This document shows, in pieces, positions 58,013 to 64,000 of a stretch of 64,000 bases of DNA. The stretch spans positions 84,821-148,820 of the forward strand of contig JAGOAJ010000004.1 in NCBI GenBank assembly GCA_017983955.1, in the 5' to 3' direction. Made by a program: the position numbers and the translations under genes. Position 1 is the stretch's first letter. Every line of letters starts with the position of its first letter. The notes under the pieces are model-generated. The model was not told where the DNA came from. It did not search any database and saw only the letters and a program-made list of their open reading frames with translations. This stretch comes from Burkholderiaceae bacterium (GTDB lineage Bacteria > Pseudomonadota > Gammaproteobacteria > Burkholderiales > Burkholderiaceae_B).

Positions 58013-58411
58013 TTAGGACAAAAGTTCCTGGGGCACATTTCCGCCGTTAGCGGCAATACGGACCAGCACAGTTTTATGCAGCCAGATATTCATCTGAGCC
58101 GAGTCCGCCATCAGTTCAGCAGGACAAGACAATTCGGTCGCCAGTTCTTTACGTGCGGCAAAGCTGCTGTCGATATCCAGCAATTTCAGCAAATCGACGA
58201 TGGACGTACGCCAATTGAGTTTCTGGGGATTGGCGGCGGCGCTTTTTTCCAGTTGAGCGACTACGTCAACCACGGCAACGGCAACAACGGGTGCGCCACC
58301 GGCAGTCGCTGCTGCTGGAGCAGTGGCCGATGCAGTGTCGACACCCTCTGTGGTGGCGGCGTTAGCGCTGCCTATGCCAAGCTTGGAAAGAATCTTGCTA
58401 AAAAAACTCAT
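58013..58411 (-). CDS. DUF3597 family protein
   Basis: A 132-residue protein matching DUF3597: a short N-terminal MSFFSKILSKLGIGSA, a low-complexity Ala/Thr/Val linker (about 18-55), then a compact C-terminal domain (VDVVAQLEKSAAANPQKLNWRTSIVDLLKLLDIDSS, ending in a helix around MNIWLHKTVLVRIAANGG). In other bacteria this domain sits next to LysM or surface proteins, and its function is unknown. ATG 58411 has a strong AGGAGG site. The DUF937 gene follows directly and is probably cotranscribed. Confidence 0.82.
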   Translation of the reverse strand: MSFFSKILSKLGIGSANAATTEGVDTASATAPAAATAGGAPVVAVAVVDVVAQLEKSAAANPQKLNWRTSIVDLLKLLDIDSSFAARKELATELSCPAELMADSAQMNIWLHKTVLVRIAANGGNVPQELLS

Positions 58412-58569
58412 GGTGCCTCCTGGGCTTTGTGTCATCGGAAAATGAACAACATAATGATGCGCAACGCCAACCAGGCAATGTGCACCAAATTCAATATACC
58501 AATGTTACTGGTGTATAAGTCAGTCTATGCATATTGCAAAGTTTATTTATTGTTAAGTTTGTAAACAGA

Positions 58570-59499
58570 ATGGACTACCTTTTACACCTGATTGAACAGT
58601 ACGGCCTTGGCCTAGTTTTCCTTAATGTACTCATAGAGCAGCTAGGCACGCCCCTGCCCTCGTACCCGACCCTGGTGATTACGGGCGCCTTGCTGGAGCG
58701 CAGTAGCTATTCAGCGCCTTTGCTGCTGGCCGTCGCCGTGCTGGCCGCTTTGCTCGCTGATTTCACATGGTATCTAGCCGGCAAGCGCTACGGGCGTAAA
58801 GTCATGTCTTTACTGTGCCGCATTTCACTTTCGCCAGACTCATGCGTCAGCCAAACCGAATCGGTCTACCTACGCTGGGGCGTTTCATCCTTGCTGGTGG
58901 CAAAATTCATTCCAGGATTCGCCTCCATAGCCAGTGCGCTTGCCGGCGCTCTGGGGACCCGACCATTAAAGTTTATGGTCTTTGATAGCCTGGGTGCTGC
59001 ACTATGGGCAGGCTCGGCCATTTACCTAGGGTCACTGTTTAGCACCACCGTTGACGACCTACTGGACGTGCTGGTCAGCCTGGGCAAATGGGGTTTGCTC
59101 TTGGTCGGTATCGCACTATGTGCTTTTGTCGCTCAAAAATGGTGGCAACGTCACCGCTTTGTGCAGTCCCTATGCATGGCACGCATATCAGTGGACGAGC
59201 TTTACCAATTAATGCAAACAGGTGAGGCACCCGCCATCCTGGATGTACGCTCCGTCCTGTTACCAGGTGAAAGCCGTATCCCAGGCGCCGTTATGATATC
59301 GGTTAACGATCCCCTGCCTGAATCGTTAGACCTCAAGCCCGAGGGCGAAGTCATCGTATATTGCGCCTGTCCCAACGAGGCATCGGCCGCCCAAGTCGCC
59401 AGGCAATTAATTAAGCTAGGCTACAGCCATGTGCGGCCATTGGAAGGCGGCATAGACGCCTGGGTTGCCGCTGGCTATTCGGTCACATCCTCTGATTAA
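58570..59499 (+). CDS. DedA-family membrane protein fused to a rhodanese domain
   Basis: A two-part protein of 309 aa. Residues about 1-200 are a DedA/SNARE-associated membrane domain (LNVLIEQLGTPLPSYPTLVITGAL, FTWYLAGKRYGRK, LVAKFIPGFASIASALAGALG). DedA proteins act in membrane lipid flipping and pH or drug tolerance. Residues about 210-305 are a rhodanese-like domain with LDVRSVLLPGESRIPGAVMIS and a likely catalytic cysteine in IVYCACPNEASAAQ near 263. The rhodanese lies at the cytoplasmic side. The fusion recurs in betaproteobacteria. ATG 58570 has no strong ribosome site; upstream in-frame ATG 58534 is possible. Confidence 0.9.
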   Translation: MDYLLHLIEQYGLGLVFLNVLIEQLGTPLPSYPTLVITGALLERSSYSAPLLLAVAVLAALLADFTWYLAGKRYGRKVMSLLCRISLSPDSCVSQTESVYLRWGVSSLLVAKFIPGFASIASALAGALGTRPLKFMVFDSLGAALWAGSAIYLGSLFSTTVDDLLDVLVSLGKWGLLLVGIALCAFVAQKWWQRHRFVQSLCMARISVDELYQLMQTGEAPAILDVRSVLLPGESRIPGAVMISVNDPLPESLDLKPEGEVIVYCACPNEASAAQVARQLIKLGYSHVRPLEGGIDAWVAAGYSVTSSD

Positions 59500-59533
59500 C
59501 CAGTCACTTACTTTTCCATTTACTACTTTTGCC

Positions 59534-60358
59534 ATGACAACCTTAACTCCCCCCAGCTTGAAAATCGCCATGATAGGTTGCGGCGCCATAGGCGCTGCCA
59601 TGCTGGAATTGCTTAAGGCCGATACAGGCCTAGTGATAACCGCGATAGTGGTGCCTGAAAGATCCATAGCAACCGCTAAGGCACTGACAGCCAAGCTGGG
59701 GTCGATGGCCCAAGTGCTAAGCAACGTTCCGCACGACAACATAGACCTGGTCATTGAAGTCGCGGGCCATGCCGCCATTGAACAGCATGTACTGCCTGCA
59801 TTACAGCGTGGTATACCGTGCATTATTGTTTCAATAGGCGCGCTATCAGCATCCGGCGTACTTGAACGCCTAGAGGCCGCAGCACTAGCAGGTGGTGCCC
59901 AAGCGCAGTTGGTTGCTGGCGCCGTGGGCGCCATCGATGCACTGGCAGCGGCGCGCGTAGGCGGTCTGGACTACGTCCGCTATACCGGTCGCAAGCCACC
60001 CCACGCCTGGAAGGGCACCCCCGCCGAACAGCATGTTGATCTGGACACAGTTACCGATGAAACCGTGATCTTTGAAGGCTCCGCTCGGGAAGCGGCTTCG
60101 CTGTATCCAAAAAACGCTAACGTCGCCGCAACCGTGTCATTGGCCGGGCTAGGTTTGGATCAAACACAGGTGCGCCTGCTGGCTGACCCCAGCGTATCTG
60201 ACAACGTACATACCGTTGAAGCAACAGGGGCTTTTGGGCAGTTTGAACTGACCATGAGAAATAAGCCGCTGGCTTCCAACCCTAAGACATCCGCCCTTAC
60301 GGTTTATAGCGCGGTTCTGGCGCTACGCAACCGGGTGGCGGGGGTTTATGTGGGGTAG
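59534..60358 (+). CDS. nadX: Probable L-aspartate dehydrogenase
   Basis: An NAD(P)-dependent aspartate dehydrogenase of the NadX family, making iminoaspartate (or oxaloacetate) from aspartate, which can feed NAD synthesis. The Rossmann motif is IAMIGCGAIGAAMLELL near the N-terminus. NIDLVIEVAGHAAIEQHVLPAL, GAVGAIDALAAARVGGLDYVRYTGRKPPHAWKG and KNANVAATVSLAGLGLDQTQVRLLADP are family segments. ATG 59534 lies 34 bases after the DedA fusion gene; an in-frame ATG at 59465 would overlap it. Length is 274 aa. Convergent with the aldolase gene, 6 bases apart. Confidence 0.85.
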   Translation: MTTLTPPSLKIAMIGCGAIGAAMLELLKADTGLVITAIVVPERSIATAKALTAKLGSMAQVLSNVPHDNIDLVIEVAGHAAIEQHVLPALQRGIPCIIVSIGALSASGVLERLEAAALAGGAQAQLVAGAVGAIDALAAARVGGLDYVRYTGRKPPHAWKGTPAEQHVDLDTVTDETVIFEGSAREAASLYPKNANVAATVSLAGLGLDQTQVRLLADPSVSDNVHTVEATGAFGQFELTMRNKPLASNPKTSALTVYSAVLALRNRVAGVYVG

Positions 60359-60364
60359 TGTTAC

Positions 60365-61171
60365 TTAATAGGCTGCACCCACCTGAGTGACTGTCTGCTT
60401 TACATCGTTTTTGAACTGAGCTAGCAGATCATTAGCGGCACGACGTAAAAGAACAGCATCCACGCCTACCGCAATAAACTGAACACCAAGATCCAGATAA
60501 TGCCTTGCCATCGCTACATCGCCCTGCAAAATACCCGGGGCTTTGCCCGCAGCCCGAATGCGCAGAATCGCCGCCTCGATAGCAGTCCGTACTTCTGGAT
60601 GCCCCGGATTGCCCAGATGCCCCATGCTTGCTGCAAGATCCGCCGGACCAATGAATACGCCATCTACGCCTTCTACCGCAAGAATGCTGTCCAGTTCCTG
60701 CAAAGCTTCAGCGGTCTCGACCTGACACAACAAACAAATTTCCTCATTCGAGCGCGTCACGTAGTCCTCCACACCGCCCCAACGCGCGGCGCGCGCCAGC
60801 GCAGTGCCAACCCCACGTGTGCCATGGGGCGGATAACGCACAGCGGCGACCGCAGCACGCGCCTCTTCAGCATTCTGCACCATAGGTATCAGCAGGTTCT
60901 GTGCGCCGATATCCAGCAGACGTTTCAGCTCAATGGGATCGTTCCATGCAGAACGAACTACAGGCGCTACTGGGTAGGCCGCGACAGCCTGCAGCTGACT
61001 TAAGGTGGTCTGGATAGTATTAGGTACGTGCTCGGCATCAATCAAGAGCCAGTCATAACCTACCGTTGCACACAGCTCGGCGGTGTACGCGCTGGCAAGT
61101 CCCTGCCAAAGTCCGATCTGGACCTCACCATTCTGGATGGCACGTTTGAACGCATTAATTGGGTGTTGCAT
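60365..61171 (-). CDS. hpaI: HpaI-family class II 2-oxo-acid aldolase
   Basis: A metal-dependent HpcH/HpaI aldolase that splits 4-hydroxy-2-oxoheptanedioate into pyruvate and succinate semialdehyde. Active-site blocks are [14 protein letters not shown] (His), [10 protein letters not shown] (Arg), [18 protein letters not shown] (Glu, metal) and [13 protein letters not shown] (Asp, metal). [16 protein letters not shown] lies between, here as [23 protein letters not shown] precedes ATG 61171, giving 268 aa. It follows the hydratase gene hpaH by 19 bases. The symbol is by motif and neighbour; related HpcH enzymes use other hydroxy-oxo acids. Confidence 0.88.
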   Translation of the reverse strand: MQHPINAFKRAIQNGEVQIGLWQGLASAYTAELCATVGYDWLLIDAEHVPNTIQTTLSQLQAVAAYPVAPVVRSAWNDPIELKRLLDIGAQNLLIPMVQNAEEARAAVAAVRYPPHGTRGVGTALARAARWGGVEDYVTRSNEEICLLCQVETAEALQELDSILAVEGVDGVFIGPADLAASMGHLGNPGHPEVRTAIEAAILRIRAAGKAPGILQGDVAMARHYLDLGVQFIAVGVDAVLLRRAANDLLAQFKNDVKQTVTQVGAAY

Positions 61172-61190
61172 GCTATTGCTCCCTGCCGAT

Positions 61191-61994
61191 TTAAACGAAG
61201 CAACAGTTGATGCTGCCCAATGGACCATAGTCCGCGCAGAACACATCCCCACGCTCGGCAAAAACTGGCCGCGTGAAAGAGCCTGAAAGTATCATCTGAC
61301 CCGCTTTCAAGCCGACACCGACTTGTGCCAGCTTGTTGGCGAGCCACACTACGCCATTGCCGGGATGGTTAAGTACACCAAAGGCCAATCCTGTCTCTTC
61401 GATAATACCGTTACGGATCAGGCCAGCTCCTACCCAGCGCAAGTCGATTTCATTCACATGTACAGGACGCCCACCGGTGACAACAGCCGCGTTGGCGGCG
61501 TTATCCGAAATAGTATCCAGTACCTTGCGTGTAACTTTCGTTTCCGGGTCGATCTGATGGAACCTGGCATCAATGATTTCAAGTGCAGGCACAACGTATT
61601 CAGTTGCGCGTAACACGTCTGTCAGGCTCACATTGGGGCCTTGCAAGTCACTACCCAGTATGAACGCGAGTTCGACCTCAACCCGTGGAACAATGAATCG
61701 TTCAAAAGGCAGCTTGGCACCGTCTGTGTAAAACATATTATCGAGCAAGACACCAAAGTCTGGCTCGGAAATGTTGGACGCTAGCTGCATAGCACGTGAG
61801 GTTAACCCTACTTTGTGACCACGAACTATGCTGCCGTCCTTGACTTTGCGGGTCACCCAGGCATGCTGAATGGCATAGGCATCACTCATGGTCATCTCAG
61901 GGTACAACAAGGATATCTGTCGAATTTGTTGTCGACTACGCTCACTCTCTTCGAGCTGATTTGCGATATCCTGAATAATGCTTTGATCCAACAC
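61191..61994 (-). CDS. hpaH: 2-oxo-hept-4-ene-1,7-dioate hydratase (HpaH)
   Basis: A metal-dependent hydratase of the fumarylacetoacetate-hydrolase-like family that adds water to 2-oxohept-4-ene-1,7-dioate in homoprotocatechuate (4-hydroxyphenylacetate) breakdown. [42 protein letters not shown] (metal-binding Glu residues) and [11 protein letters not shown] are hallmark blocks, and [28 protein letters not shown] closes the fold. It starts at GTG 61994 with AGGAG 7 bases upstream, giving 267 aa. It precedes hpaI and is divergent from an HpaR-like regulator only 36 bases away. Confidence 0.92.
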   Translation of the reverse strand: MLDQSIIQDIANQLEESERSRQQIRQISLLYPEMTMSDAYAIQHAWVTRKVKDGSIVRGHKVGLTSRAMQLASNISEPDFGVLLDNMFYTDGAKLPFERFIVPRVEVELAFILGSDLQGPNVSLTDVLRATEYVVPALEIIDARFHQIDPETKVTRKVLDTISDNAANAAVVTGGRPVHVNEIDLRWVGAGLIRNGIIEETGLAFGVLNHPGNGVVWLANKLAQVGVGLKAGQMILSGSFTRPVFAERGDVFCADYGPLGSINCCFV

Positions 61995-62005
61995 TAATAG
62001 CTCCT

Positions 62006-62017
62006 GTTAACTAATTT
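62006..62017. promoter_or_regulatory. Possible HpaR half-site in the hpaH-hpaR gap
   Basis: GTTAACTAATTT lies in the 36-base gap between divergent hpaH and hpaR, over the hpaH ribosome-site region. It resembles the TTAATTAAC core of the long palindrome at 62507-62548. Binding by the MarR-like product of hpaR is plausible but untested. Confidence 0.25.
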
Positions 62018-62030
62018 CAGCCCGTCACAT

Positions 62031-62465
62031 ATGCCAAATACTTTCAAGCACCGTAACTTGCCGCATTTATTCCTTTCCGCCCGTGAAACACTAATGCAGT
62101 GCTTTCGCCCCATCCTAAGTGGCGCCGGGATAACCGAACAACAATGGCGAGTCTTACGGACTCTGCACGAAGAAAAGATCCTAGACGCAGCCACACTGGC
62201 TCAACGCGCCCAAGTGCTTGCACCTAGCCTTACACGCATGCTCCGCGTCCTGGAACAGTCAGCACTCATAGAGCGCCATCCAGACCCAGATGATCTACGA
62301 CGACAGGTCATACGACTTAGCGCCAAAGGCCGCAAAACAGTTATCCGGCTCGGCCCTCAAATCGAGGCCGTCTACCAAGATTTCGAAACAGTAATAGGCC
62401 CCAAATTACTTACGTCCTTGTACAGCAACATCGACGATATGATCGAACGAGTGCAAGGTTCCTAG
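62031..62465 (+). CDS. hpaR: HpaR-like MarR-family repressor
   Basis: A 144-residue MarR-type regulator close to HpaR, the repressor of the homoprotocatechuate genes. The winged helix lies at about 40-95 (GITEQQWRVLRTLHEEKILDAATLAQRAQVLAPSLTRMLRVLE). PDPDDLRRQVIRLSAKGRK forms the wing. The opening HLFLSARETLMQCFRPILSGAGI matches HpaR. It is divergent from hpaH-hpaI, its probable target. No ribosome site is clear. Convergent with the enolase-superfamily gene, with a 127-base gap carrying two hairpins. Confidence 0.9.
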   Translation: MPNTFKHRNLPHLFLSARETLMQCFRPILSGAGITEQQWRVLRTLHEEKILDAATLAQRAQVLAPSLTRMLRVLEQSALIERHPDPDDLRRQVIRLSAKGRKTVIRLGPQIEAVYQDFETVIGPKLLTSLYSNIDDMIERVQGS

Positions 62466-62506
62466 GACAATTCATAAAAGGCCAATTTCCTCCATTTGTC
62501 GTATTT

Positions 62507-62548
62507 CGTATGATTATTTAATTAACCAGTTAATTAAATAATCATACG
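62507..62548. repeat. Perfect 19-bp inverted repeat, AT-rich
   Basis: Arms 62507-62525 and 62530-62548 are perfect complements around CCAG, with the TTAATTAA core next to the loop. It lies between convergent hpaR and the enolase-superfamily gene. It could end hpaR transcription or serve as a MarR-type operator. The length and perfection are unusual. Confidence 0.55.
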
Positions 62549-62562
62549 CCAAAAATGCCAAG

Positions 62563-62580
62563 AAAGGGGGCAACCCCTTT
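62563..62580 (-). terminator. Hairpin terminator after the enolase-superfamily gene
   Basis: AAAGGGG (62563-62569) and CCCCTTT (62574-62580) form a 7-bp stem with a 4-base loop, 13 bases after the stop of the minus-strand gene. On that strand a TTTTT run follows about 10 bases later. It is a plausible intrinsic terminator. Confidence 0.45.
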
Positions 62581-62592
62581 CCACCTTAATTG

Positions 62593-63654
62593 CTAGTTTT
62601 TATCCCACCACGGTTGCAGGTCAATACCCAGGCCGGGAGTGGATGGAATCGTCATAAACCCGTCGACAATCGGTGGCGGCTCGGCAACATCAGTACTGAA
62701 GAATCGCGCAGTACCCATTCCACAAGGCTCCATGGGCTCCTGCAGTAGCGCTGCGCAGTGCAGCGCCAAATGCAACCCTATCGACGTCTCTAAGCTGGCC
62801 GTTATAACGCAGCGTGTGCCGGTATCGTGCGCCAGCTGGATCACTTCAGCGGTGATATCGGGACCACCCAAGCGAGGCGGCTTAAGAATCAAGACCTTGG
62901 CCGCTTCCATCTCTATAGCGCGCCGCGCATGGAATGGTGAGCGAATAGAGTCATCAAGGGCCAGCGGTATACTGGTTTTGCGTGACAGCTCTGCGTATGT
63001 ACTTAAGTCCGTGCCCCGTGGGAACGGTTCTTCAATATAGTCAATGTTGAACTGTTCCATGGCATGGATCTGATCAAGCGCCCAGTCCAGATGCCACGAC
63101 TCATTCGGATCTAGTCGGATTCGCAAATCGGGGAAGGCGTCACGCAAGGCTTTAATGCGGACGATATCCAGCTCTCGCTCGTCGGTACACTTAACCTTAA
63201 CCGTATCCTGACCAATAGCGATGGCGTCTTTCGCGCGCTGCACACACGCCTCCGGGTCAGCATCGCCGATTAGGTCATTAACAGGAACACGTTCTGCGGG
63301 CGTAGACGATGTCGACAGATAGCGCGCCAGTGTGACTCCTTCAGCTACCGCCCGGGCACTAAGAACCGCCGAGGCTAAGCCGCAGCGCACCCGAGGGGCC
63401 ACTTCGCGCAGCTCAAGCTCGTCAAAAAAACCTTCATCAAAGGGATCCAGACCATTTAGCAAGGCCGAGCAATGAGCGGCGAAACTCCAGCCATCAAAAA
63501 TCACATGAGGAGGCAGAGCGGCCTCGCCCCAACCGATATGGCCGTCAATTTCAGCACGCACAAGAAAGCCGCGCCGCACATATTGAGTGCCCTTGGACCA
63601 CCGGTATGGAACTTTAAGGTGCTGGGTATAAGGCTTTAACTGTAGACCATTCAT
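62593..63654 (-). CDS. Enolase-superfamily enzyme (MLE/OSBS-like)
   Basis: A member of the muconate-lactonizing subgroup of the enolase superfamily, 353 aa. The KxK catalytic pair is K153 and K155 in TVKVKC. Metal ligands are in RLDPNESW (D182), YIEEPF (E208) and LALDDSIRS (D234), and the opposite-face lysine K258 is in LILKPPRLGG. This residue set fits o-succinylbenzoate synthase, N-acylamino acid racemase, cycloisomerase or dipeptide epimerase. No menaquinone gene is near, so OSBS is not favoured, and the substrate is open. It follows an ABC importer ATPase by 23 bases, suggesting it acts on the imported compound. Confidence 0.86.
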   Translation of the reverse strand: MNGLQLKPYTQHLKVPYRWSKGTQYVRRGFLVRAEIDGHIGWGEAALPPHVIFDGWSFAAHCSALLNGLDPFDEGFFDELELREVAPRVRCGLASAVLSARAVAEGVTLARYLSTSSTPAERVPVNDLIGDADPEACVQRAKDAIAIGQDTVKVKCTDERELDIVRIKALRDAFPDLRIRLDPNESWHLDWALDQIHAMEQFNIDYIEEPFPRGTDLSTYAELSRKTSIPLALDDSIRSPFHARRAIEMEAAKVLILKPPRLGGPDITAEVIQLAHDTGTRCVITASLETSIGLHLALHCAALLQEPMEPCGMGTARFFSTDVAEPPPIVDGFMTIPSTPGLGIDLQPWWDKN

Positions 63655-63677
63655 GACTCTTTCTCCTGATTTTTTGA

Positions 63678-64000
63678 TTAATCGCGCTCTATCAGCACAG
63701 AGCGCTCAGGCTTGAACTGCAAAGTCACTTGATGGCCAACCGGCAGGTCTATATAGGACGGTGCCACTGCACTAAGTGTCGTATCTGAAGAGGTGACAAA
63801 CTCGTACTCGGTTCTTTCCCCGACAAATACACGCCGTATAACGGTTGCGTCTATACAGTTCACCCCCTGTGTACCCAGTGGCAATATCTCGACGGATTCA
63901 GGGCGCACCATGATATAGCCCGCGCGGCTGCCCAAGCCGTGTGGATCACTGACGCTAAGGTCACCTACAGCGGTCTTAACACGACCCAACTCACCTTCTG
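63678..64000 (-). CDS. ABC transporter ATP-binding protein, PotA/FbpC type (5' part outside window)
   Basis: The C-terminal part of an ABC ATPase with a TOBE domain: GYIMVRPESVEILPLG, then VIRRVFVGERTEYEFVTS and DLPVGHQVTLQFKPERSVLIE. This is the regulatory beta-barrel tail of spermidine/putrescine or ferric/carboxylate-type importers. The frame is open to the right edge of the window; the apparent TTG start at 63989 is internal. The Walker motifs lie outside. It is upstream of, and in line with, the enolase-superfamily gene. Confidence 0.85.
   Translation of the reverse strand, partial: EGELGRVKTAVGDLSVSDPHGLGSRAGYIMVRPESVEILPLGTQGVNCIDATVIRRVFVGERTEYEFVTSSDTTLSAVAPSYIDLPVGHQVTLQFKPERSVLIERD

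Noticed and set aside
62593-63654. menC (o-succinylbenzoate synthase) symbol
   Set aside because: Catalytic residues are shared by several enolase-superfamily activities and no menaquinone gene is present.

Overview
The window looks like a chromosomal segment of a betaproteobacterium, most probably family Alcaligenaceae (the Bordetella, Achromobacter, Alcaligenes, Pusillimonas and Advenella relatives). This rests on the secB-gpsA-Bug receptor-trmL-comF order, on the many ABC, TRAP and Bug-type uptake systems for organic and amino acids, and on protein wording typical of that family. It is inference, because no rRNA marker is present. The segment is densely packed with no gap above 300 bases. 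I saw no tRNA, rRNA, CRISPR array, integrase or insertion sequence. About 57 protein genes are supported. The first (secB) and the last (an ABC ATPase) are cut by the window edges.

Layout. 1-5.9 kb: housekeeping genes (secB, gpsA, trmL, comF, a BioC-like methyltransferase) and two orphan solute-binding proteins. 5.9-14.4 kb: a minus-strand operon with a complete Liv-type ABC importer between two acyl-CoA ligase genes, facing a divergent Crp-family regulator that has a perfect 16-bp palindrome in its promoter region. 15.4-17.7 kb: glutamate dehydrogenase and asparaginase. 17.7-24.6 kb: a minus-strand operon of TAXI receptor, fused TRAP permease, kbl, tdh and a pseudouridine synthase, which ties a TRAP importer to threonine breakdown. 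24.9-28.3 kb: a periplasmic-sensor GGDEF/EAL protein and a ZIP metal transporter.

29.1-35.7 kb is an AT-richer block with different codon habits: a TSUP (TauE/SafE) anion exporter divergent from a second TAXI-TRAP importer, an Ldh2-family dehydrogenase and a two-subunit UxaA-type lyase. Together these match the parts expected for sulfolactate breakdown (SuyAB, ComC, sulfite export), with a TAXI-TRAP system in the importer's place. This is the most interesting region.

35.7-45.8 kb: an orphan rfbB, aconitase A, a MASE3-like GGDEF/EAL protein, a glutathionyl-hydroquinone reductase, wrbA, and an alkB plus Ada-like alkylation-repair pair. 45.8-50.2 kb: a gltIJKL glutamate/aspartate importer with a threonine aldolase gene attached. 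50.3-57.1 kb: two convergent LysR genes that overlap, and an operon of RraA-like lyase, aminotransferase and polar amino acid ABC importer. 57.4-60.4 kb: DUF937, DUF3597, a DedA-rhodanese fusion and an aspartate dehydrogenase. 60.4-64.0 kb: hpaH-hpaI with a divergent hpaR-like regulator (lower homoprotocatechuate pathway), an enolase-superfamily enzyme and an ABC ATPase running off the window.

Overall this is a catabolic and transport-rich region for amino acids, organic acids, aromatic acids and possibly sulfonates. Function assignments come from reading the protein sequences and recalled family motifs. No database search was run.
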